Shown: positions 15,001 to 19,373 of the stretch, one piece after another | Layout: each line of letters opens with the position of its first letter | How positions within the stretch are numbered: the first letter of the stretch is position 1 | NCBI GenBank assembly: GCA_024233545.1 | Contig: JACKPL010000011.1 | Location: forward strand, 21,974 to 85,973 | Direction: 5' to 3' | Length of the DNA stretch: 64,000 nucleotides | From: a bacterium | GTDB lineage: Bacteria; Auribacterota; Auribacteria; Auribacterales; Auribacteraceae | Program-made: the position numbers and the translations under genes | The notes under the pieces: generated by a model | The model's database searches: none | Seen by the model: the letters and a program-made list of their open reading frames with translations, nothing else | Told to the model about the DNA's origin: nothing

Positions 15001-18000
15001 AACATTGTTGCAACTGCTTCAGCAATGATTAACTTGGAAATACTGTCGATTGTAGGCGAAGTTAACACTTTTTGTGCTATTGTCCCAACTAAGATATTGG
15101 CAATATCTGCGGCTCTATTAAGAACAAGCGGCGCTCCCTTTTTAAAGCCTTCCATGAAAAACAAAACAAGATTGTACTGTACCTGAGGAGAAAGAGCTGA
15201 GACGCTTGTTATGCCTTGCTGTATTGAATCGACTAGTATATTGAATAAATTCGCCGTTTTTTGGTCAACAGCGATTTTATCGAAAAACATCTGTGCACTT
15301 GCTGTAACTCCCTGCTGTGAAATGTCCGCAATAATCTGGGATGAATATTGCGCGAGCACAGTTTTCTTTAATTCATCAATATTATATTGAGCTAATTCAG
15401 ACAAGTCGATCGGGAGATTATATTTTCCCGAAAATTGCTCCAAGAGCGCAAGCACATGGAATTGTTCTATTTTTTGTACTGTTGCATCTGCTAAAAGGTT
15501 ACCAAGGTATGACTGTAACGATTTTTGAATTTGAACAGCTGTCTGGGATGTTGACGGCACAAGTAATGCAATGGCAGATAGTGCAGAATAGCGAGCATCG
15601 GCTGTTAAATTGAGCCCGTCCAAAACGCTTAAAATAATTTCAAATGTCTGCTGGTCGACAACAAGCTGAGTTTTCTGAGCATTGAATAAATTCACATATA
15701 ATTCCTGCGACCGGACAACTCCATCTGCAGACAGGTCTGATAAACTTTTGAGAAATGGAAGGATAGCGGTATTATAAAAATCCACTTGCTGGTCTATATT
15801 CTGGTCTGTAAAAAGTGCATCAAGCAAACCTGCGACACTTGACTGAAGATTCTGCTGATTGCTATGGGTATGAAGAAGAGCTGTGTAAAATGCTTGTTCA
15901 GAATCGGTGAGACTGATACCTTTGTCGTTAAGATAGGATTCCAGAGTTACCGCAATATATGCTTGGCTCCGTAAATTATTCTTTTCCACTTCGGACAACT
16001 GTTTTTCTACTTGAAAAACATAAGCAACTTGACCCGCTTGAGCGTTAAATTGAACATCTTTGGCAATATTCTTTTGTTGCTGAAGCGCCATCAAGCTTGA
16101 TAGGTATTCTCGTAATATTTTAGGATTATTCAAAACAATATCTGAAGCGATACTCTCCAAGGCAGATATAATCTCACTCTGTTGAAAACCCTCGATAAGA
16201 TAGCCGTTCACAACAAGATAATTTGTAAGAAATGATGCAAATTGTTCAAAAGAATGAATATCTTCTTTTGCCGCAAGAGCAATCAGTTCCTGTTTAAAAA
16301 TATTTTGTTGGTCGCTTAGTTTTTTCAATGCCTCTGCAACAGGCGAAATGTCGGATGAAAGAATCTGCTGAACCGCCTTTATCGCCTGATTAGTGCGGGC
16401 TTCCTGTAGCGTTTGTGCATTATTCCGGTTCAAATATTGTGCCATTACATTCACGAAACCTGCTACCGTTGCGGCATTGTTTTGCTGAACTAATGCAAGA
16501 ATGTCCTGTTTTATTGCCAAATCGCCCGGGTTTGTACCATGTAACACTGACTGCAACGCCGCCCAGAACTCAGAATTTTGGAGATTATTCGTCCGAACAA
16601 GAAGATCGACGAGTTCTGCCATTTCGGAAAGTTCTAATGCGGTTTGCAACGCCGCTTGCTGATCAATAAAAGATAACGTGGAAAAGTTCTGAGCAAGAAA
16701 TCCTTTATTTATAAACGACTGGGCCGCCATAAGTTGAATTTGCTGGATACTTGTTACATTTTCTAATCCTGTGGCATCTTGTAAAATAAGCTGTAATACA
16801 GAAGGTTGTTTCACACCAGCATCAATCTTCCCTTGGATTACTCCCTGCAATCCTGCTTGCAATAGCGCCGTTTTTAAGGCAAGATTCTCTACTCCTTGTG
16901 TTTTTGCAGATTGATAATTTGAATTTAGAAATCCGGTTTGGATAAGATATTGTGCCGTTATTTGTTCAAGTTGTTCAATAGATTCAACTGCGGCAACTGG
17001 GGAATTTTTAATAATTTCAAAAAACAATGTATTATTGGCTAACAGCATTGTTTGTATCAGTTGTCCAATCGAACCTTGCGAAAATGAATTCGCAAGTACT
17101 TGCGAAACAGTCGCATATACTGATATTTGTTTTTTCGCTTTTTCTACACTTTCTGTGGAGACCGTTTCAATATTTGCTAATAAGCCACCTAAGGCTTGTA
17201 TTCCTGATAAATCAGAAGCCACTCTGCGGGCTTCCTCTGTTATTTTATTCTGATTATCAAGTTTTATTTGCAAACTATAAGAAAGAAGAGCATTTTGAAG
17301 CATAACCGATTGCGTAAAAGATTGCGCATACGACGGCATTTGCCCTTCTTGTGTTTGCAACAATTTATACGAACCATCCAAATAACCTTGATCAATGAGC
17401 ACATTTTCTACAATTACAGTGATTTGGTCTATGCTCGCTATTTGTTTACCTCTCAAAGCAGAAACCACAGTATTCATCATCACTTTATCGTTTCTCAGAA
17501 GTGAAACAATAGCAGATTCAACAGTCCCGCTAGGCGAAGCATGAACTAAAACTGCATCCACTTGCTCAAACGTATTGATGTTTCGGATAAGGGATGCTGT
17601 ATTTTGATCCAATTCAGCGACATTTAATGCCGTTGAAGCCCATACCGCTACAATATTTTCACCAACTTCAATATTTTGCACATTAGATATCTTTAATGCC
17701 TGTCCAAGCACTCCCATATCTTGTTGAGTTATGCCATATGCATTTAAATCTTCCGCTTTAAAAATTCTGAATAAAGAAGGGAGTATTTGATCTGCTATCT
17801 GCTGTGCATTGGGAACATTGCCCAGTATCTTCAATACTGATTCTTTCGCCGCCGCCAACCGTTCATCCAACAATCGGGAAAATTTTGCAACAATGACTTG
17901 TTCATCATAGGTTAACTTTTTAAACTGCTCAAAAGAAACAAAACCAACTTGAGTATTTAATTGTTCAAATCTTTCAACTTCCTTTTGCGTGGGCAAATAC

Positions 18001-19331
18001 GCAAGCTGTCCTAACCGGCGTTCTTGTTGCTGGATAATTGGCTGTACTTCTTCAATTTCGACAACAGCGGCGCCAAGGTTAGAAATAGTGATATCATCTT
18101 CACGTAATACATTAACTCCTGTTTGCGCAGTATCAAAAACTGCCCATTTTTGTAATTGTTCAAAACCCGCATACCGGTCGACAGTTCCAATTTTTGCAAG
18201 GAGGCTTTGAAGTGCCTGTTCAATTTTTTGTCCACGAGTTACCTTATCATTGGAGAGAAAGTCCGCCACAGCCTGCTGAAATTGATCGGAGAAACCGATT
18301 CGTTTCACTTTCTGCATTTTACCAAGAATTTCCTGTGACACAGGCCCTTCGAATATACCGTGAACAGCATTTTCAATCTCCTGAAAATCATTTATCTCAG
18401 TATCAATATCTGCGCGTGTTTGCAATTCTTTTATTACCGCATCAACAATAGCCGGCGATGTTATTTCAGCAAGAAGCATAAGAATCGGAACTTGATATTT
18501 TCCATCAAGAGATGTTGTATAATACCCTGATAGTACTTCACCGCCTTTCCTAAAATATTTAAAAATAGTAGCCGCTAAGGTAGAGTCGAGCTCCCTGTAT
18601 AATGTTTGTTTTGCTTGATCGCTCAATTCAGGGTTGGATAATTTTGCAATAATCGCCGCTAAAGGCGCGATCACGCTTGAAAATTCACGAGCATACGCAT
18701 TTTTCGATACCTGCTCACTCAACATAAAATCAACTGCATGATTAAACTCATGTTGCTCTCGCATTTTTGATATAATCAACCCAAGATGCTCGGGAAGTAA
18801 TTGATTTATGACGTCAGCAAGAGGTGCTGACAATGTATCTTTCGCAGTCTCCTGAGCTTTCACCAGTATTTTCTCTACTTCTGCCTGAACAAGAGACTCT
18901 TGCGATGCGAACATCACAAGCACATTTTTCCCTTCATAACCCGGTAAAGAATGAACTACCGGTAAAAATTCGCCTTCGGGGCCGATGCCTTCAATGCCCG
19001 GTTTTCCGGTAAACACGAGAATAGTGGTTTCTTTCCCGTTGACCATTGCGGTAATTTCTTTGACATTTCCTTCGCTGAAATCGACAATTGTGCTGTATCC
19101 AAGAAACAACCCCATCTCAAAAAAAGCATTGGCATTTAACCGAGCAATTACTTCATATTTTAAACGGTCAAGCTCAGTTTTATCGGTAACACCTTGTACT
19201 TGATTGATATAATTCCTTAAATCTACCGCCGCTTGTGCAAAGTTAAGGTTATCAAGACGATCAGCAAACCGAGCTAAACCCTCAAGAGATTCCTGTTCAA
19301 CACTTTGAAGAACAAAGCTTATTCTCTGCAT
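1..19331 (-). CDS. Giant multidomain protein with SecA-like motor, 3'-partial (downstream half of locus B)
   Basis: This frame is open for 6,443 codons from the first ATG (19331) to the left edge, where it is cut mid-codon. The function of the whole is unknown. In order it shows: an HExxH-bearing module (18440-19370), a kinase-relic segment (around 18060-18260), about 3 kb of degenerate helical repeats (14150-17480), mixed helical and beta regions, a long Q/E/K-rich helical stretch (9300-11000), a SecA-like ATPase (5900-8620), more helical sequence, a left-handed beta-helix (2420-2840) and a helical tail. The ATG at 19331 has no Shine-Dalgarno (it follows an A-run). The same frame is open back to the TGA at 19371, and those codons are homologous to an upstream paralogous module. 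I therefore think it is the continuation of the preceding ORF rather than a gene with its own start. The frame is secure; the start is not. Confidence 0.85.
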   Translation of the reverse strand, partial: MQRISFVLQSVEQESLEGLARFADRLDNLNFAQAAVDLRNYINQVQGVTDKTELDRLKYEVIARLNANAFFEMGLFLGYSTIVDFSEGNVKEITAMVNGKETTILVFTGKPGIEGIGPEGEFLPVVHSLPGYEGKNVLVMFASQESLVQAEVEKILVKAQETAKDTLSAPLADVINQLLPEHLGLIISKMREQHEFNHAVDFMLSEQVSKNAYAREFSSVIAPLAAIIAKLSNPELSDQAKQTLYRELDSTLAATIFKYFRKGGEVLSGYYTTSLDGKYQVPILMLLAEITSPAIVDAVIKELQTRADIDTEINDFQEIENAVHGIFEGPVSQEILGKMQKVKRIGFSDQFQQAVADFLSNDKVTRGQKIEQALQSLLAKIGTVDRYAGFEQLQKWAVFDTAQTGVNVLREDDITISNLGAAVVEIEEVQPIIQQQERRLGQLAYLPTQKEVERFEQLNTQVGFVSFEQFKKLTYDEQVIVAKFSRLLDERLAAAKESVLKILGNVPNAQQIADQILPSLFRIFKAEDLNAYGITQQDMGVLGQALKISNVQNIEVGENIVAVWASTALNVAELDQNTASLIRNINTFEQVDAVLVHASPSGTVESAIVSLLRNDKVMMNTVVSALRGKQIASIDQITVIVENVLIDQGYLDGSYKLLQTQEGQMPSYAQSFTQSVMLQNALLSYSLQIKLDNQNKITEEARRVASDLSGIQALGGLLANIETVSTESVEKAKKQISVYATVSQVLANSFSQGSIGQLIQTMLLANNTLFFEIIKNSPVAAVESIEQLEQITAQYLIQTGFLNSNYQSAKTQGVENLALKTALLQAGLQGVIQGKIDAGVKQPSVLQLILQDATGLENVTSIQQIQLMAAQSFINKGFLAQNFSTLSFIDQQAALQTALELSEMAELVDLLVRTNNLQNSEFWAALQSVLHGTNPGDLAIKQDILALVQQNNAATVAGFVNVMAQYLNRNNAQTLQEARTNQAIKAVQQILSSDISPVAEALKKLSDQQNIFKQELIALAAKEDIHSFEQFASFLTNYLVVNGYLIEGFQQSEIISALESIASDIVLNNPKILREYLSSLMALQQQKNIAKDVQFNAQAGQVAYVFQVEKQLSEVEKNNLRSQAYIAVTLESYLNDKGISLTDSEQAFYTALLHTHSNQQNLQSSVAGLLDALFTDQNIDQQVDFYNTAILPFLKSLSDLSADGVVRSQELYVNLFNAQKTQLVVDQQTFEIILSVLDGLNLTADARYSALSAIALLVPSTSQTAVQIQKSLQSYLGNLLADATVQKIEQFHVLALLEQFSGKYNLPIDLSELAQYNIDELKKTVLAQYSSQIIADISQQGVTASAQMFFDKIAVDQKTANLFNILVDSIQQGITSVSALSPQVQYNLVLFFMEGFKKGAPLVLNRAADIANILVGTIAQKVLTSPTIDSISKLIIAEAVATMFEQFPVLHSAVDISFIKQNIQEMKNKFEKYGIDVTALTQEQRIALIEFENTITRGLLTTPGISFAEIAGADIFTKLEHLIGYKQDQTEQFIRSFIGDVPNSQEIANSIASATALPLFNVTKLESGGQKLLSSQNIRILNQLLNNSTVAQIGFDANGTLSIKTDKSAVLGDIQNTFSLDTPTLFLFEHLNEANRILQFITQQSVPNQNSTFEQAGILNNVAKLDNTNVVKQLLLSAIIMKQANSVTGVIEVIYEVLANKGLISSDFASLSQERQLQEIEKIFQTVSGDPVFSSTTMRQLYIAQLRDIAASSQGLQSISYEKRQDDIQYILQIESRLSSEMKAALKNKTYITAQLQAQLPQEILTQETIAYYVQVVYNSLNDRSQADLSNIRADIDALVQSVVNGVILRKGITNQSLSTLVTPILNAIQQGDFRTAQQQIALIQQNQQRAVDRQTLDMLIDLIDNRFSAIQQDSVGTQVDFIAFLSQLGAIVHINFEDISVLEVRLKTLVERVIDNPLSDTANKNSALLKYREFYKNLGLHADEALFQELAQRIQDIQPQPVSTTGVLKAQADIIQNYEPYIQQSVLLTVQEKNSLLGATIDDLGFVGKIELLANLSNDHQAALISGIIRLFENPNLSFDTAYALAQQLLIHADTINSLAVNEETKSVLVQIVANIFQAPTFQSQQGVAQAGTFIRAVNEAINRFGAPALKMLKNTDISFGMNIAQFVQSMPGHILIDQSLLENPAAVSVFIQKGIFQQFENLGNTIHENVLAEYTLFQALASMESPQIEEFKKFILSNRYYPSQSLAAYISLIENVGKAGSQQEKLTLIAHFFLENQQRQAGLTGIEIQNIQESLLQQARQIGGNINAHIDIRSNEAATDIKIMPGRIIMNQFGISHIIPVNLSFDENAVDYVRYDGSTNQIHVITRDSVLNLGVLYVIDAGSGTVLSQSAMTIPSTGISFDAMIDSEIRRQTNNAITRGTRVSGVDVNTGKVLPLNVGSETVASLIEKRFGGVNVSSRARQDILSIAEQLRSGQFEIIVTDVLPGKFVDGNQFASTHFDQLTGKRTLFISSVAWSKVDPSVNPNQLNALVGLILKAGLLMDGYAENDFTSETEKQLSQLRETWDAVHENYKELFLNQLAIEQQLADVLDSEAQRARERQETQRESRAQITERIIEQHKKIHEAAQKSYQTIPSLQLEIGGQQVQIEQWTFGAEPGQQFIYVVVGTGSAQRTELLDVTQLDSVVIEGVTIRKADNKILLSYDDIENSYQIRITANEQGVQNGFVKTISQQGGISVTEVYRQIGQQVEKIHSATIKMANTSADRFNDIFASTVVQVTEIEASLAQLQQQKGAETQIKALQQQLENLKLTLIKAFVNDSLAANNQFLDFSKVQLSASSIDSIYALAVGLETTAELEQIRSSLIRNGLFRSDLIQANEVESIELDGITFQRDLQNGFSFVGKTTQNVKGNPSFYIENENIVLFNSQGQRLVYSLKSGALLSVQNLFDADIQKQLQIDLGVVPARENRDNAIAQIRTKIQSFETQLPKLQAKLQEANRANDIVLATELQAQILGMQAQIAQSYIQIHQEEQKFLRIYTKIAATRFNTAQIDGNKVDAMVYDAIRQGAEAQVKDIEQNIQQIKQRINQEIVPQLNDARKKLERAEGEAFKGEELVNVNAAIDALIEAKFKDVRSLAEFLKLLTDNNGKNGVRLEELGLEISSMLVRQRLLTEKFTKLLAEYAVSATTKEQVDMLIAAVYNRPGAASVESELERTVLEALIKASEKIENVNEKYIRTQAQKFVTEQEFIASSRGIERQQLKLKEAAEKNKVQIVNQVRQVIDEILQQDTETWESINLAFLENPVALLTRMLKDTGLSQEMIQSSEQLVEHILLLQGFVKGTAEYLAQKTALESLDTAGLLQEAVLTQNGMFGTAEYDQVKQDMLSDENASLTFFISKLLEGHGIASSVLFNRTELIRLIAVQFDEQRANEIISRLENASLADLRKELLLALQKNTDFDVRREALNDVEFLKKAYLAEENVRLLMLNDRVINKKVNERFERLSEVDRVEYERLQKDEQAKKEWEQKTKEKVLQEERFSNAAFDMRQSLISKELEELKTLTKESIFKQPQYRDSIKLKLQASTVELMQYAKDHGVDLLSDNVDPEFVQKALRNVTLALFVENGFYFHDIQLFAGALLANGGILNVGTGEGKTLTSALTLYLHALSGETAVQFLTQESFANNDQHEVEGMFTLLGVESEVVTKDTDRDHARDLLMRREQRVAQGQEVKPRVVYMPFSDYAFMKLTDVYSKPEEKILPAKLAYANFDEIDALVFEGSLMDFINADPSPPLSTEERQVYKLAWDFADTIKGFIEQERDQKIDKDADPGLQILQNLLKNYQTKEENFGLIFEGSERFIFNQESEIHDIIKMLYDQAKAQGYVLPDLQKFTEILSITLEQALFHKENAKWVLQEKLDQEGKPVTNERGIVYEIKLVNNQGEITSQRQSNGRHTLMEALLLYRRGVNIEVLGESETTGKVGGSDVISAIEKFSGFSGSIATEVAREELKQLYGKDIITEIPPAVQKVIERRDAAIFQTVDERNNYIFGQAEDIFSNRDAAPILVGTKGADESESMYKQAVERYQKEALAQAAVLAGLFDTVDPRFRKQQLEGLAELISLIGQAKAVRGEADAKEQFTKKELAQQIIQKAYELSVQNYLNAVREWNDLRTGQPYNSEVERLRQLISSDLASVQELFALWQEASSARNDKKAAKLLGQITALKSTIQENQAKLYGQIKQSNDFASFNTQVQQKFDAESQQVQAFITSIDRLSKLYSYHGNTFASEQEERAFLALAGERGSITFISPFGTRGKDFKLKLFNMDQFNNLIKSDTIQQALSQYLQDDTALQELAQLIAGKDGDIAQVVNMLRNNPQYGFYFGLTQLIQRFDDNRDIIDRKNDENAVAQFFAVIQQALAQSISNDKLTQMYAAQFAEILQNIKVEKSYGYQVYEAGLSLSERISLQLFGRGGRQTAPRTEQTVIALDVDHDAIAAKAFAEIGTREGELKKIEYLDQVQSLQTQRAEIEVRLRDALLAHFSAQVDDPAIAQQAVNDFLSEGRLAQIMTELLNFKRRNNLPALLKGLEAQMQNYVVRVTQQGTELEVKAQVAEFTAQLGALTNRETEQALAKHFADIVSLRPAAGQPITATVIQSVKDAILKAVSQESAAPLSEEALDFLVQLILRNPVPIEQAIPVEQRMGLSDMSIRTIAATIVKDRSETVNTVKNELVLNHIVSQLQQRSGKTSFTDQEMEELYIRAYAILEGAKKREEFASDEAFLEQLRQIDAGIFAGFSFNLSTVDQLVNLVRSNVMDKAALLGLNEGHLEEIVRIRFQESGQEFSLALDGILAEITAKIGSGNITQARSLEQKQSDFTLLLNGVERYTEIERNISALFRDAQYLLDVVDSERRVSKATLDAVEYDGALRIGEIKSAVADGSYVLKDGTKVQVAINLHIIDTIIESFSKNKNFEQLATQLRALGIVLNDSITAENAESVLSKLRVQVEQGKLDFAYDGAYEDVFKGINSGVLKEWSSIRNKHNADMNEKLTEIKKQGISQKERESLVKLVFEIYSKSQKSEADFLILQKNLGALRIEFTKDDMPRLAEKQTQIMKDIRDNKITFDFMIFGGVLGPEFNEVSSDLRNLASEIREQYKVKIQEQIAAVTKEFEAKIQESLKSFEDNLVKNYGELLLKLRQDMLAEVEKTEVPDVHMAEKNSSRTVQDALNEALLEKRVRLQQAQQRAREDAIRPSTFLGRAVRLIDRGINAVFGRFSKPKEVKKVRANAAVNIQEYAPRDVAAAQGKQAGIYAVHNVEMNQQRSFEDKQSIVAPRIELDLTDGQLVARSPQDQAVIESLTDKGIAATVTGYAEVNSKKIIQIDVENPETAGQAIIIALRAYGKAGNADNIDLDGIRLTSQGKEIGTTVIGQRALAYLTKNDYGKKLDNLFANGGLLEVEGEIVLFGRNSNGQIEAHNLGDAQFINPDVLTVYQIAQKAKEYKELQAKGDRMALMMFQYTEPLAKHPLFETIAQSGVVVENGVILVGKNTYNKNNVGVGSVLINATLGEQVSVGSNTSVVNSEIGVNSNIHSTIGNNVSIKNAKIGNTVNIMDSSNVNDVLLNSLHSGKNASVSHVNGLNGVLTVGEGSTVIDVLVEGPVVVGQNSFKQGREEAILLDTLVTVEGEVRDVVQEGPVLKKFIEGVNWLSKKLDALSKSFGQKPEAKKELTFKERFTQFWQISKSPTLYYVSQGVKFLSQAIMVLTPQTFRMVKAQKLKENREKQAQEQFKDFRAQLQKDLQKPYDFLFGLDAEQNFSSLHMPALEEIVQIQDTDARGERIASLTAELMPGSPENEQEILREIIRKSFEMFYESPDDDDPNFIFQQQIGEAINQLSKRFEQLNDAELNTLAVLITLRIKGLQLTDIGFITEKELTPQQLAFQAEQRAALMQGLFEQARNTAEKRAEQELNPAKKRELLVSALNYNALLLNVDQENKTLVTRETQLLQAMGVNISQTAQSIQENLNALRSVILQKLQHENLPEKDAEALASYILSLAEFRFDAVPAQINAQIIQRQIAELASNSPEQFSMVTNITLKQTGYAAVDVSTITEQRAEALLNAQGLTLNRILGALNISSLGNEVRQVFPALQGQITARFPEQHSSWQDNLMHGKELYGDQFFENVIPLLRRASQQVKNNVTELFLMSYAGTQSAVSLLTDMHERAQQLLATLEDDTLSDGNRRQNAEEAFTLLYIASRLDNKNQFILSDLAKVSKLMEQTTQNLENINTASQDDIKNGLMGQRIITSEREASELAAKIVAQREQAPISHLDLLSGLTLTQIDQLRQAGFGGAEELSPFYNQTTAQMIDFAIEIAQSNESPELTGLLFAKLDSIIQSPAFNKQSTEQAEQTLKLINDSLSQVIDKQDKADFQNLAKVMALKIDFVKKQSLVNQDAIQQAQQKVTSAKEALSKANEAF
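2420..2840 (-). other. Left-handed parallel beta-helix (hexapeptide-repeat) domain
   Basis: The translation shows about 130 residues with a six-residue periodicity of aliphatic residues and small turns (for example VGVGSVLINA, LGEQVSVGSN, IGNNVSIKNA, IGNTVNIMDS). This is the pattern of hexapeptide-repeat left-handed beta-helices as found in acyltransferases and the C-terminal domain of GlmU. I see no catalytic acyltransferase residues that I can name, so a structural or binding role is more likely than an enzymatic one. It lies about 1,050 residues downstream of the SecA-like motor within the same giant protein. Confidence 0.75.
5900..8620 (-). other. SecA-like ATPase motor embedded in the giant protein
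   Basis: SecA motifs occur in the right order over about 900 residues, the usual size of a whole SecA. Motif I is NVGTGEGKTLT (about 8400-8425), preceded by FHDIQLFAGALLANGGI as in SecA. A Walker B-like FDEIDALV lies near 8040. SGFSGSIATE (about 7370-7400), then YGKDIITEIPP and PILVGTKGADESES (about 7150-7190), matches the SecA run AGMTGTA...YGL..V.IPTN...PVLVGT..IE.SE. Motif V is GSITFISPFGTRGKDF (about 6432-6482; SecA GAVTIATNMAGRGTDI). Motif VI is SLQLFGRGGRQTAPRT (about 5965-6000; SecA NQLRGRAGRQGDPG). Nucleotide-binding residues look intact, so it could be an active ATPase. I did not resolve a preprotein-binding domain or a zinc finger; the cysteines of a SecA zinc finger are absent. Confidence 0.88.
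14150..17480 (-). repeat. Degenerate helical repeats with an internal 'xxxG[FYL][LI]xx[NSGD][FY]' core
   Basis: At least five diverged copies of one helix-turn-helix motif can be read: VLIDQGYLDGSYKLL (about 17380), YLIQTGFLNSNYQSA (about 16925), SFINKGFLAQNFSTL (about 16700), YLVVNGYLIEGFQQS (about 16200) and VLANKGLISSDFASL (about 14230). Each is preceded by an amphipathic helix rich in I/L/V/Q and followed by another. Where adjacent, spacing ranges from about 75 to 170 residues, so copies have gained or lost sequence. I do not recognise the family. The pattern suggests an alpha-solenoid. Confidence 0.6.
18055..18262 (-). other. Relic of a kinase catalytic-loop to DFG segment
   Basis: The stretch runs RGQKIEQALQSLLAKIGT ... 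FDTAQTGVNVLREDD, then ITISNLGAA. It aligns without gaps over its last 25 residues with the kinase 1 run that begins HLDIK and ends IIDFGSS. It also resembles a segment at about 19990-20180 in the upstream ORF (RGQAIVLALKELVQKLGT ... NILEG ... DIVLANIGN). All catalytic residues except one Asp are lost. I infer that both are decayed copies of the kinase alpha-E/catalytic-loop/DFG region. The similarity is short and needs a profile search. Confidence 0.4.
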
Positions 19332-19370
19332 TTCTTTTTTTAGAACGTCGGGAATTTGCCGTACTACAAT
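18440..19370 (-). other. Putative zinc-metallopeptidase-like module, copy 2 (HEFNH)
   Basis: This is a diverged duplicate of the module at 21230-22235. Shared landmarks are [IV]xxxxxP near the start, ARLNANAFFEMGLFLG (copy 1: AKLNESVFFEMGFLLT), VDFSEG (copy 1: FDFSQG), SLPGYEG (copy 1: TLPGYPA), REQHEFNHAVDF (18738-18752 codes HEFNH; copy 1 HELKHGVDY), AREFSSVIAPL (copy 1 AQELSVVLSPF) and LLAEITSPAIVDAVI (copy 1 LLAQLVSPNIVDAVV). HExxH followed by a conserved [QR]E about 20 residues later fits a gluzincin-like zinc site. The family is not recognised and activity is unproven. The first 13 codons of homology lie before the first ATG, immediately after the in-frame TGA. Confidence 0.55.
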
Positions 19371-19373
19371 TCA
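19371..19373 (-). other. In-frame TGA splitting two halves of a giant ORF
   Basis: TGA ends the 4,021-codon frame. The same reading frame then stays open for 6,456 codons to the window edge. The codons on both sides belong to one duplicated two-domain module (HELxELR then HExxH) that is uninterrupted in its upstream copy at 21230-22720. The TGA falls in the inter-domain linker, where the other copy has a sense codon. No ATG follows for 13 codons and none there has a Shine-Dalgarno. Possible explanations are a base-call error, a recent nonsense mutation, or a stop that is read through. Confidence 0.85.

Noticed and set aside
19371..19373. Alternative genetic code with TGA as a sense codon
   Set aside because: Across more than 20,000 codons of open frame there is no other in-frame TGA, and tryptophan is coded by TGG. 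A code change would show many.
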